From Candidatus Pollutiaquabacter sp. (GTDB taxonomy: Bacteria; Bacteroidota; Bacteroidia; AKYH767-A; 2013-40CM-41-45), in the NCBI GenBank assembly GCA_903854075.1, contig CAINVI010000343.1, positions 1 to 10,303 on the forward strand: a stretch of DNA of 10,303 nt, written 5' to 3'. Of the stretch, positions 1 to 6,704 are shown in pieces; within the stretch, counting starts at the first letter, position 1, and each line of letters opens with the position of its first letter. Position numbers and translations under genes: made by a program. Below the pieces are notes generated by a model that saw only the letters and a list, made by a program, of their open reading frames with translations, made no database searches and was not told the origin of the DNA.

Positions 1-136
1 CCTGGGACATTTACCTGATTGCGGAGAAGAGTTGATGCTGTTTGTAACGAATAGGAACTCATTTGATGAAAGGCGCATCATGAGCGGATTAAGCATAAAG
101 CTCTCTGAGCTTGTAGTAGGCAGCTCGTCGAACTAA
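1..136 (+). CDS. 3' end of an unidentified protein (partial)
   Basis: An open frame enters from the left edge (first full codon at position 2) and ends at TAA 134-136, giving the last 44 residues of a protein. The piece begins LGHLPDCGEE and ends ELVVGSSSN, with a charged middle and no recognisable motif, so I do not name it. It is treated as a real gene end for two reasons. The frame is open right from the window edge, and a strong hairpin terminator follows 20 bases after the stop, where a gene end would need one. The next gene, a tRNA, is on the other strand. Function unknown. Confidence 0.55.
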   Translation, partial: LGHLPDCGEELMLFVTNRNSFDERRIMSGLSIKLSELVVGSSSN

Positions 137-156
137 TTCATTATTTGTCATAATGC

Positions 157-191
157 AAAAAGCCCAGAAAACGATGATTTCTGGGCTTTTT
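157..191. terminator. Bidirectional rho-independent terminator
   Basis: A perfect 14-bp inverted repeat has its left arm at 157-170 and right arm at 178-191, with a 7-base loop (ACGATGA). The GC core is GCCCAG/CTGGGC, flanked by A-runs on the left and T-runs on the right, so each strand has a U-tract after the stem. It can end the plus-strand gene that stops at 136 and also the minus-strand tRNA-Gln, whose 3' end is only two bases away. Confidence 0.9.
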
Positions 192-193
192 TG

Positions 194-264
194 TTGACGG
201 ACTAGGACTCGAACCTAGAAAGGCAGAACCAAAATCTGCAGTGTTGCCATTACACCATCCGTCA
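194..264 (-). tRNA. tRNA-Gln (anticodon TTG)
   Basis: Read on the minus strand this folds as a complete tRNA. The acceptor stem TGACGGA (258-264) pairs with TCCGTCA (195-201), followed by an A discriminator base at 194. The anticodon stem GCAGA/TCTGC (235-239 with 223-227) encloses the loop TTTTGGT, which places anticodon TTG at 230-232 and so reads glutamine codon CAA. The T-arm CTAGG-TTCGAGT-CCTAG lies at 202-218. The 3' CCA is not encoded, so it must be added after transcription. The gene stands alone between a promoter-like site upstream (274-303) and the hairpin terminator directly downstream. Confidence 0.95.
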
Positions 265-273
265 ATCAGACCG

Positions 274-303
274 CAAAATTAAGAAAATTTCAAGAAACCC
301 AAA
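274..303 (-). promoter_or_regulatory. Bacteroidota-type promoter for tRNA-Gln
   Basis: On the minus strand, TAATTTTG (274-281) matches the Bacteroidota -7 consensus TAnnTTTG exactly. TTTG (300-303) matches the -33 element, with 18 bases between them, slightly under the commonly cited spacing. The -7 element ends nine bases before the tRNA 5' end, so the primary transcript would have almost no leader. The region is AT-rich and chance matches are possible, but the position is right. Confidence 0.55.
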
Positions 304-368
304 AATTGGTTTTCGGAAATAATTCCATTAAAAATCACTTTTTTGGCCAAAAATGTCCCGCCGACTGT

Positions 369-1835
369 TTACTTTATTCGAATCGCCCAGGCCCAGGGTG
401 CTTTCATGCGATTAGGGTGATATTCCGGCAACGTAATTTCCACATCCTTGCCGGACTGCTTCCAAGGCAACGATTCACCGGTAGAAATAAGTGTACACGA
501 CGACTTTCCGCTCATCGAAAAATCACGGATGCGAACCGTACGATTATCGGGATACGCCGGCAGTATTGCGAAGAGCGCATTCTCCGATGGTTTTGCCGTG
601 AAGAATAGCTCTTTTACTCCATAACCGGAATCGGGATCGACGGTCAGCTTTAACATCACATCACCGGAAGTGCGCCATTCCATGTTGGGATTATCTTTTG
701 GTGGAACGTAATCCCGCCGTCCGGTCTCGCTCCATTGGCAAGGTTTCGTCCAACGACTGGTACCGTAAATCGCTTCGCCATTCAGTGACAACCATTCGCC
801 CATTTGCAACAGTCGTTCTTGCATGATGGGCGGAATTTTTCCGTGCGCATCAGGACCAATATCTAGCAGCAGATTTCCGCCACGACTCACTTTATCAATC
901 AGTGATAATACCAGTGCTTGTGTAGACGTATAATCCCATGCATCTTCCTCGCGGTTGTAGCCGTAACTGTAACCCATTCCGCGACTTTCTTCAAAGTAAT
1001 GATTTTCAAAATCCTTGTCGGGCTCGTATTCCGGCGTATACACTTGTCCATGATGGAATCGCACATCAATGCCCCAGCGATCAAAGGTGACTACGCGATC
1101 TTTCACCGGGCTCTCATTATATAACCAAGCCAGAAACTGCTGACTGCGCCAAACGGTATCGCACACTTCCCAATCGCCGTCGGTCCAGAAAACGTCCGGA
1201 CGGTACATATTCACCAACTCTCTCATCTGCGGCCAAACGTGATTGTCGACGTAGACACGCTTGTCCTGATGATAGAGCGGATTGAACCATTCATACAAAG
1301 AATAGTACAGGCCCGGATGAACATCCGTCTTTCGCACTGCTTCAAACAACTCTCCAATAAGGTCGCGTTGCGGACCAACCGACATCGAGTTCCAAGGAAA
1401 TCCCCAGGTTTCGTTGGCATTCATGCTCGGCCACAAACAATAGCCATCATGGTGTTTGGAGGTAAGTACGATGTACTTCGCTCCCGAACGTTCAAATAAT
1501 TTTGCCCAATCATCCGGTTTGAAAAGTTCCGCATGAAAATCTTTGGCCAGATCGTAATAGGAACGTTCACCGAAGTTGATCCGGTGATACTGCTGTCGCG
1601 ATGTATCGTCTTTCTGCAATCCGTTCTGATACCATTCAGCATATTTTCCTTTTTCACACCAGCCGGGAACAGCGTACACTCCCCAGTGAATGAAAATACC
1701 GAATTTTGCATCTCGGTACCATTCCGGTACAGGACGTCGGTCAAGACTTTCCCACGTGGGCGCATACGGCTGTGCCTGAAGCGTCATGCTTTCTGAAAGT
1801 GACAGGATACACAAGAGTAAAAGTAATCGGGTCAT
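369..1835 (-). CDS. Secreted alpha-L-fucosidase, family GH29
   Basis: This 488-residue glycoside hydrolase is predicted to remove terminal alpha-L-fucose from glycans by the retaining mechanism. Residues 1-22 form a signal peptide (basic MTR, then a leucine-rich core), so it acts in the periplasm or outside the cell. The catalytic barrel spans about 27-370. It contains KFGIFIHWG (44-52), the fucose-binding SKHHDG (126-131) and VFWTDGDWE (215-223), in which D219 aligns with the GH29 nucleophile (human FUCA1 D225). E282 or E283 lies near the position of the FUCA1 acid/base, but that assignment is less certain. The run around WLYNESPVKD (237-246) and the LNGEAIYG segment (351-358) resemble the animal-lysosomal type, so subfamily A is likely. 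A C-terminal beta domain covers about 375-488. No SusC/SusD or other glycan-use gene lies nearby, so the substrate is open. Start ATG 1833-1835; stop TAA 369-371. Confidence 0.93.
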   Translation of the reverse strand: MTRLLLLLCILSLSESMTLQAQPYAPTWESLDRRPVPEWYRDAKFGIFIHWGVYAVPGWCEKGKYAEWYQNGLQKDDTSRQQYHRINFGERSYYDLAKDFHAELFKPDDWAKLFERSGAKYIVLTSKHHDGYCLWPSMNANETWGFPWNSMSVGPQRDLIGELFEAVRKTDVHPGLYYSLYEWFNPLYHQDKRVYVDNHVWPQMRELVNMYRPDVFWTDGDWEVCDTVWRSQQFLAWLYNESPVKDRVVTFDRWGIDVRFHHGQVYTPEYEPDKDFENHYFEESRGMGYSYGYNREEDAWDYTSTQALVLSLIDKVSRGGNLLLDIGPDAHGKIPPIMQERLLQMGEWLSLNGEAIYGTSRWTKPCQWSETGRRDYVPPKDNPNMEWRTSGDVMLKLTVDPDSGYGVKELFFTAKPSENALFAILPAYPDNRTVRIRDFSMSGKSSCTLISTGESLPWKQSGKDVEITLPEYHPNRMKAPWAWAIRIK

Positions 1836-1898
1836 ACCACGAAAGTAAGCGAATGCTGATCTAATTTGTATCTTGGACTATTAAAATCTTTCAAGAGT

Positions 1899-2993
1899 AT
1901 GTCTTCCGTATTCTCCACCTTACCGCCAGTTAAAAAAAGCTTCTTTGCCCGTTTATTCAGCACCGGTGCCGACGAAAATGCATTTATCGAACTCAATAAC
2001 CTGTTAGCTTCCAAACCCCTGCTGGAAATTGGAACGCAGGATGTCGCCGCAATTATCACCCGATTCAATGTCGATATCACCCGTCATTTTCCGGAACGGG
2101 TGAAAAACCTTTTTTACGCGTACTTCCAGCATTGCATCAATGACCGCAGTTTCGGAGAAGAGGAGAAAACAGCATTACGGCACCTTAAAAAATTACTGCA
2201 GCTGACCGATTCAGACATTATCGATGCCCAGAAAAAAATCGAAGAAAACTTCCTGATTACGGAGTGGAAAAAAGCGGTTGCCGACGGACGGCTAACTAAA
2301 GAAGAGGAGGCGGCACTGGATAAATTGGCGGCATCCTTCACGTTGCATGAAGATCTGGTCAAGCAGATCAGTGCACTGACACGTGAGTTACACTACCGGG
2401 AAACATTGAAAACCACCATGGACGATCGTCGGTTGACGGATGAGGAAGAGGCAGAATTGAAAGCCATCAGCGAAAGCCTAAGCGTCACCCCGCAATTTGA
2501 TGAAGCTACACAAACGATCCTCGAACGCTTCCGATTATTTTATCAGATTGAGAATGGCATACTCCCCGAGTATTCGGTCGATATTAATCTCCTCAAAGGT
2601 GAGGTGTGTCATTTTGGTTGCGCTGCCAATTGGCACGAATACCGTTCAGTAACCCATCGCGTGAATTATGCCGGCCCTGCCGTCAGTATAAAAATTATGC
2701 GCGGAGTTTATTACCGTGCCGGTAGCATGAGCGTGCAACCGGTGCGTTCCCAGGAATTACAACTCATCGGCTCCGGTATGTTGTACTTGACCAATAAGCG
2801 AGTCATTTTTGTCGGCGATAATAAAGCCACCACCATCCGTTACACTAAAATCGTCACGATGAATCCGTATTCAAACGGGGTAGAGATCATTAAGGATGCC
2901 GGTAAAAGTCCGACCATCACCGTGGCCAATGAAAATGCCGAGATGATGAACCTGGTCCTTGCGCGACTAATCAGTTCCAGCGGTGAGGAATAA
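1899..2993 (+). CDS. TerB-like repeat protein with C-terminal GRAM/PH-like domain
   Basis: This 364-residue protein has no signal peptide or membrane segment and is probably cytoplasmic. Three helical repeats lie at about 72-116, 122-160 and 169-208. Each carries a D-x-R or D-G-R turn, then a cluster of acidic residues and leucine-rich helices (for example DGRLTKEEEAAL at 129-140 and DDRRLTDEEEAEL at 175-187). This resembles TerB-type acidic helical modules. From about 228 to the end there is a beta-rich region with VSIKIMRGVYYRAGS (262-276) and GMLYLTNKRVIFVG (293-306), typical of bacterial GRAM/PH-like domains. The role is unknown; metal or stress response, or a membrane-lipid or partner-binding scaffold, are guesses from family analogy. 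I chose ATG 1899 over an in-frame TTG at 1866 that would add 11 residues, because an ATG is available and the added residues show nothing conserved. It diverges from the fucosidase gene and converges with the peptidase gene. Confidence 0.8.
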   Translation: MSSVFSTLPPVKKSFFARLFSTGADENAFIELNNLLASKPLLEIGTQDVAAIITRFNVDITRHFPERVKNLFYAYFQHCINDRSFGEEEKTALRHLKKLLQLTDSDIIDAQKKIEENFLITEWKKAVADGRLTKEEEAALDKLAASFTLHEDLVKQISALTRELHYRETLKTTMDDRRLTDEEEAELKAISESLSVTPQFDEATQTILERFRLFYQIENGILPEYSVDINLLKGEVCHFGCAANWHEYRSVTHRVNYAGPAVSIKIMRGVYYRAGSMSVQPVRSQELQLIGSGMLYLTNKRVIFVGDNKATTIRYTKIVTMNPYSNGVEIIKDAGKSPTITVANENAEMMNLVLARLISSSGEE

Positions 2994-2994
2994 A

Positions 2995-3021
2995 AAAACG
3001 CGGTCGTTGTGACCGCGTTTT
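2995..3021. terminator. Bidirectional terminator between TerB/PH gene and prolyl oligopeptidase
   Basis: A perfect 11-bp stem, AAAACGCGGTC (2995-3005) with GACCGCGTTTT (3011-3021), encloses a 5-base loop. It begins two bases after the TAA of the plus-strand gene and ends 19 bases past the stop of the minus-strand peptidase gene. On the minus strand the stem runs into seven T residues. On the plus strand the T-run is only four, so termination is probably stronger for the peptidase transcript. Confidence 0.9.
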
Positions 3022-3040
3022 ACCTGTTATTTTTCCGTTG

Positions 3041-5173
3041 TTATTTCAGTACCGAAGGCGTGAGGCCCATGTTGTAAAAGATAAAGCTGTAAATATCCGC
3101 TTGCTCTTCAATTACTTTAGAGGTGGGTTTCCCGGCACCGTGTCCTGCCCTTACATCGATTCGGATTAAGGCAGGATTGTCTCCTTTTGTCTTCTCCTGC
3201 AATGCTGCGGCAAACTTGAACGAGTGTGCGGGAACAACTCGGTCATCATGATCGGCAGTGGTAATCAATGTTGCCGGATAATTCACGCCTTCTTTGAGGT
3301 TGTGGAGTGGGGAATATCGGTAAAGGTTTGCGAAATCTTCCTGGTTCTCACTTGATCCGTATTCAACCGCCCAGCCCCAGCCAACGGTGAACTTGTGATA
3401 GCGCAGCATGTCCAGCACTCCTACTTGCGGAATAGCCACTTTGAACAATCCAGGCTCCTGCGTCATACATGCGCCAACCAGCAGCCCACCATTGGAGCCG
3501 CCCTGGATGGCTAACAATCCGGAGTTCGTATATTCATTATCACAGAGGTATTTACCCGCTGCAATGAAATCGTCGAACACATTTTGCTTGTTAAAGAGCA
3601 TACCGGCCTTGTGCCAATTCTCGCCGTATTCGCCACCGCCTCGCAGATTTACAATAGCGAGCACACCGCCATTCTCCAGCCAGAACATTCTTCCGGTACT
3701 GAATGAAGGCGTTTGACTGATATTGAATCCGCCGTAACCATAAAGTAGTGCAGGGTTATTGCGGTTGAGCACAAGTCCGCTACGGTGAACGATGAACATA
3801 GGAACCTTTGATCCATCTTTGCTGGTAAAGAAAACTTGTTTTACCACATAGTCATCCGGATTGATTTTGAAGGAAGATTGCTGCCATACATCACTTTTTT
3901 TACCGTTGATGTTGTAGCTGAAAATTGTTGGAGGATAATTGAACGACGTATATGTATAGAATATAGATTCATCGTCGAAATTACCGCCCAAGCCGCTCAC
4001 CGTGCCCAGGCCGGGTAGTTTAATCTCATGTTCTAGGGTTCCTTCTAAGGAGTATTGATAGCAGCGACTGCTTACATCGTTGAGGTAGGTGACAAATAAT
4101 TTTCCTCCGGCAGTTGATGCACCTTTAATTAGGTCCTTTGATTCTGGAATGATAGGCTTCCAATTCTTTTCCTCCGCGTTTTTAGGATCAACGAGTACAA
4201 TGCGTTGGTTGGAGGCGTGCAGGTCAGTTTGTAGCACGAGTTTGTCACCAACATTATTCAGCACATCTGCATTCGCATCAAATCCGGGAAAGATCAGTCG
4301 GAAAGACGCTTTGGGATCGTTGAGATCTTTTGCATGGATTTCATTGCCGCTGGTTCCTGATGAAATACTAATAATCAGAAATCGCTCGTCTTCGGTGGTT
4401 TGGGCACCGTAGTATCGGTTGGGCTGCGTAGTGTCCTGATAAACGAGCACGTCTTCCTGCTGAGCAGTTCCCAGTTGGTGGAAGTAAACTTTATGATATT
4501 CGTTTTTTGCCGAATATATTTTCGCGTCTTTTGGAGCATCGTACCGACTGTAGTAGAACCCATTGTCTTTCCAGGCGGCACCACTGAACTTTACCCACTC
4601 AATCTTGTCGTCAAGCAGTTTCTTACTGGCAATTTCCATGATATAAATCTCTTGCCAGTCACTTCCAGCTTTGGCGACAGAGTAGGCAATGTATTTATGG
4701 TCTTTCGAAGCACCCAGCAAAGAGACGGCTGCTGTACCGTCTTTCAACAGGTTGTTAGGATCAATAAAAACTTCCGGTGTTCCACTAAGTCCTTTCTGCA
4801 AGTAGTACACGGATTGGTTCTGTAAGCCATCGTTCTTACTGAAAAAGTAATACTCTCCTACCCGGAACGGAGCTGAATACCGCGCGTAGTTAAAGATCTG
4901 TGTCAGTCTGTTTTTAATCTGTTCACGATAAGGAATTCTGGACAAATAATCGAAGGTGGTTTTGTTTTCGGCGGTTACCCATTCCTGAACATTAGCCGCG
5001 GTATCGTATTCCAGCCAGCGGTACGGATCCGAAACGATAGTCCCGAAATAGTTATCGGTAACATCTGTTTTGACGGTCTTAGGATAAGTTAGTCCTCCTT
5101 TAATAAAGGTTGATTGACCAAATGCACAATATGCAATAGTCAACAAAATGAGCAGCAGGTTGAATTTTTTCAT
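3041..5173 (-). CDS. Secreted prolyl oligopeptidase (family S9A)
   Basis: This 710-residue serine peptidase is predicted to cleave short peptides after proline. A signal peptide (MKKFNLLLILL..., cleavage probably near residue 20) sends it to the periplasm or outside. YPKT and DPYRWLE (49-55) mark the usual N-terminal start of the family. A beta-propeller that restricts substrate size spans about 90-435, and the alpha/beta-hydrolase domain about 440-710. The catalytic triad is complete: S560 in GGSNGG (558-563), D643 in DHDDRVVP (641-648) and H678 in AGHGAG (676-681). R645 corresponds to the arginine that holds the substrate in the porcine enzyme. RGGGEYGENWH (511-521) is another family hallmark. 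Length is normal for the family. The cysteine at 16 lacks a proper lipobox, so I favour a cleaved soluble protein over a lipoprotein. It is transcribed alone. Confidence 0.96.
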   Translation of the reverse strand: MKKFNLLLILLTIAYCAFGQSTFIKGGLTYPKTVKTDVTDNYFGTIVSDPYRWLEYDTAANVQEWVTAENKTTFDYLSRIPYREQIKNRLTQIFNYARYSAPFRVGEYYFFSKNDGLQNQSVYYLQKGLSGTPEVFIDPNNLLKDGTAAVSLLGASKDHKYIAYSVAKAGSDWQEIYIMEIASKKLLDDKIEWVKFSGAAWKDNGFYYSRYDAPKDAKIYSAKNEYHKVYFHQLGTAQQEDVLVYQDTTQPNRYYGAQTTEDERFLIISISSGTSGNEIHAKDLNDPKASFRLIFPGFDANADVLNNVGDKLVLQTDLHASNQRIVLVDPKNAEEKNWKPIIPESKDLIKGASTAGGKLFVTYLNDVSSRCYQYSLEGTLEHEIKLPGLGTVSGLGGNFDDESIFYTYTSFNYPPTIFSYNINGKKSDVWQQSSFKINPDDYVVKQVFFTSKDGSKVPMFIVHRSGLVLNRNNPALLYGYGGFNISQTPSFSTGRMFWLENGGVLAIVNLRGGGEYGENWHKAGMLFNKQNVFDDFIAAGKYLCDNEYTNSGLLAIQGGSNGGLLVGACMTQEPGLFKVAIPQVGVLDMLRYHKFTVGWGWAVEYGSSENQEDFANLYRYSPLHNLKEGVNYPATLITTADHDDRVVPAHSFKFAAALQEKTKGDNPALIRIDVRAGHGAGKPTSKVIEEQADIYSFIFYNMGLTPSVLK

Positions 5174-5220
5174 GGTCTGATAGTATCGGAGCTAAAAATA
5201 CGAATTATCGAAATACAAGA

Positions 5221-5240
5221 AGCGGGCCAAACCGCCCGTT
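5221..5240. other. Hairpin in the divergent peptidase/dehydrogenase gap
   Basis: AGCGGGC (5221-5227) pairs with GCCCGTT (5234-5240) around a 6-base loop, giving six Watson-Crick pairs and one G-T pair. It lies about 48 bases upstream of the peptidase start and 61 upstream of the dehydrogenase start. There is no T-run on the plus side and only a weak one on the minus side, so it is not a standard terminator. It could be an operator or a leader structure for the peptidase mRNA, or nothing. Confidence 0.35.
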
Positions 5241-5267
5241 GAAAAGGGCCGGATGAATATTAATCGA

Positions 5268-5275
5268 TAACTTTG
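5268..5275 (+). promoter_or_regulatory. Candidate -7 element for the aldehyde dehydrogenase gene
   Basis: TAACTTTG matches TAnnTTTG exactly and ends 25 bases before the ATG at 5301, a sensible distance for a short leader. I find no TTTG or TTG at the expected -33 spacing; the nearest TTG (5239-5241) is too far away at 26 bases. The assignment therefore rests on one element and its position. Confidence 0.4.
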
Positions 5276-5300
5276 ATACCTCAATTATTGTCATTGACAC

Positions 5301-6656
5301 ATGACTTACCGTTCCTTTGATCCCTATCGGCTGGAATTACTCAACGAATTCGCTTTCGACGATTCGCTGGATGTTGTGCGTGTAGAAAAGGGTTTTGCTG
5401 ATTGGTCCGGATTCGCACTTGCAGAACGTATAGCGTACTTCCATCGTCTTAAAATAGTATTACAAAGCAATGCTGAACGGTTTGCACGCCTAATTGTTGC
5501 CGAAGTAGGTAAGCCAATTTCGGAAGCACGTGCAGAAATCAGCAAATGCTGTTCGGCTATCGATCATTTTTGCACGGTCGCGCCTTCGATATTGATTGAT
5601 CGCGTTATTCCTTCAGAAGCGCGTCTTGCTACCGTATCCCCGACGCCTTTCGGTCCGCTGCTCGCGATTTTGCCTTGGAATTTTCCCTTTTGGCAACTAT
5701 TCCGTTTCGCTGTTCCGGCCATGCTAGCGGGTAATACCGTGCTCTTGAAACATGCGCCAAACGTTCCGCAGTGTGCTATCGCTATTTCAAATGTCTTCCA
5801 TGAAGCAGGTTTTCCGGAAGGAGCATTCGTTAACTGCTTTTTTTCTAACGAAGGGATTGCCCGGACCATAGCACATACTTCCGTGGCCGGTGTCACTTTT
5901 ACCGGCAGTGATACTACCGGCGCTTTGATTGGACAAGTCGCCGGTAAACATATCAAGAAGTCAGTCCTTGAGCTGGGTGGTAACGATCCGATGATTGTAT
6001 TTTCTGATGCTGACTTGGATGCAGCAGTTCAAGCTGCTGTGCAATCGCGTTGTATAAATGCCGGTCAAGCCTGTAATGGAGCAAAGCGTTTTCTGGTTGC
6101 TGCTGAAATCCTTCCGGCCTTTACGGAGCGTTTGTCGGTTGCGGTCCGACAGTTGATAGTTGGTGATCCTTCGCGGGAGTCCACACAGGTTGGACCGCTA
6201 GCTCGTCTTGATTTACTGGAGAAGGTGCAAGCCCAGGTGAATCAAAGTATCGTTCAAGGAGCCCGCGTATCAGCAGTGGCAGAGGTTCCGCGCGATAGCG
6301 GATGGTTTTATCCGCCCACTGTACTTTCGAATGTACAGCCTGGAATGATCGTGTTCGAGGAGGAAGTGTTTGGTCCTGTATGGTCGGTGACTTCTTTTAC
6401 GACCAATGAACAGGCTTTGATATTGGCGAATAACTCTGTCTATGGATTAGGCGCTTCGGTGTGGAGTAACGACGATACGTTACTTACCTGGATCATTCCT
6501 CGTTTGCAAACCGGCAATGTATTCATCAATGATTTTGTCCGGTCAGATCCCCGATTCCCGTTTGGCGGCGTAAAGCGCAGCGGTTACGGTAAAGAGTTAG
6601 GAGAAGCGGGAATGTTGGAATTCGTGAATTGGAAAACAGTGTACCGAAAAAAATAA
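5301..6656 (+). CDS. NAD(P)-dependent aldehyde dehydrogenase, succinate-semialdehyde type
   Basis: This 451-residue cytoplasmic enzyme of the aldehyde dehydrogenase superfamily most resembles the short succinate-semialdehyde dehydrogenases (Sad/YneI type), which turn succinate semialdehyde into succinate. The key parts are in order: LPWNFPFWQ (124-132) with N127 in the oxyanion hole, K150 for cofactor binding, the FTGSDTTG cofactor loop (200-207), general base E224 in LELGG (223-227), nucleophile C258 in NAGQACNGAKRF (253-264), EEEVFGPV (353-360) and the C-terminal PFGGVKRSGYG (420-430). All catalytic residues are present. The substrate cannot be fixed from sequence alone, and related aldehydes are possible. 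No GABA-pathway partner is nearby. The ATG at 5301 gives the expected N-terminus. It is divergent from the peptidase gene and converges with radA. Confidence 0.92.
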   Translation: MTYRSFDPYRLELLNEFAFDDSLDVVRVEKGFADWSGFALAERIAYFHRLKIVLQSNAERFARLIVAEVGKPISEARAEISKCCSAIDHFCTVAPSILIDRVIPSEARLATVSPTPFGPLLAILPWNFPFWQLFRFAVPAMLAGNTVLLKHAPNVPQCAIAISNVFHEAGFPEGAFVNCFFSNEGIARTIAHTSVAGVTFTGSDTTGALIGQVAGKHIKKSVLELGGNDPMIVFSDADLDAAVQAAVQSRCINAGQACNGAKRFLVAAEILPAFTERLSVAVRQLIVGDPSRESTQVGPLARLDLLEKVQAQVNQSIVQGARVSAVAEVPRDSGWFYPPTVLSNVQPGMIVFEEEVFGPVWSVTSFTTNEQALILANNSVYGLGASVWSNDDTLLTWIIPRLQTGNVFINDFVRSDPRFPFGGVKRSGYGKELGEAGMLEFVNWKTVYRKK

Positions 6657-6675
6657 TTTTTGAAACGGCTACCGT
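6645..6675 (-). terminator. Weak candidate terminator for radA
   Basis: On the minus strand, ACGG (6672-6675) pairs with CCGT (6665-6668) around a 3-base loop, extendable by two G-T pairs. It is followed by a T-rich stretch that overlaps the end of the convergent dehydrogenase gene. The stem is short and the T-run is interrupted by AAAAA, so this is only a possibility. No better terminator is visible in the 48 bases between the two stop codons. Confidence 0.22.
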
Positions 6676-6704
6676 CCGGTTGCAACGTATAAATAGCACG
6701 AGGG

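Noticed and set aside
340..353. Perfect palindrome TTTTTGGCCAAAAA downstream of the fucosidase stop
   Set aside because: It has no room for a loop with a GC-rich stem, so it makes a poor terminator; an AT-rich palindrome is not surprising here.
306..608. Plus-strand open frame of 100 codons across the fucosidase 3' end
   Set aside because: It overlaps the conserved end of the fucosidase gene on the other strand and begins in AT-rich intergenic DNA; the peptide looks random.
1838..1845. TACTTTCG on the minus strand as a fucosidase promoter
   Set aside because: It lies only two bases before the ATG and has no TTTG or TTG at the right distance upstream.
1866..1898. In-frame TTG that would lengthen the TerB/PH protein by 11 residues
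   Set aside because: An ATG at 1899 is in the same frame, the extra residues show nothing conserved, and the TTG sits in a TAATTTG stretch that looks more like intergenic or promoter DNA.
4400..4825. Plus-strand open frame of 141 codons
   Set aside because: It lies entirely antisense to the well-supported prolyl oligopeptidase gene and has no recognisable motif.
5205..5270. Inverted repeat TTATCGA (5205-5211) / TCGATAA (5264-5270) flanking the divergent hairpin
   Set aside because: A 7-bp inverted repeat is expected about once by chance in a gap of this size, and it does not extend beyond 7 bp.
5564..5956. Minus-strand open frame of 130 codons
   Set aside because: It is antisense to the aldehyde dehydrogenase gene, whose catalytic motifs are intact; no independent coding sign was seen.
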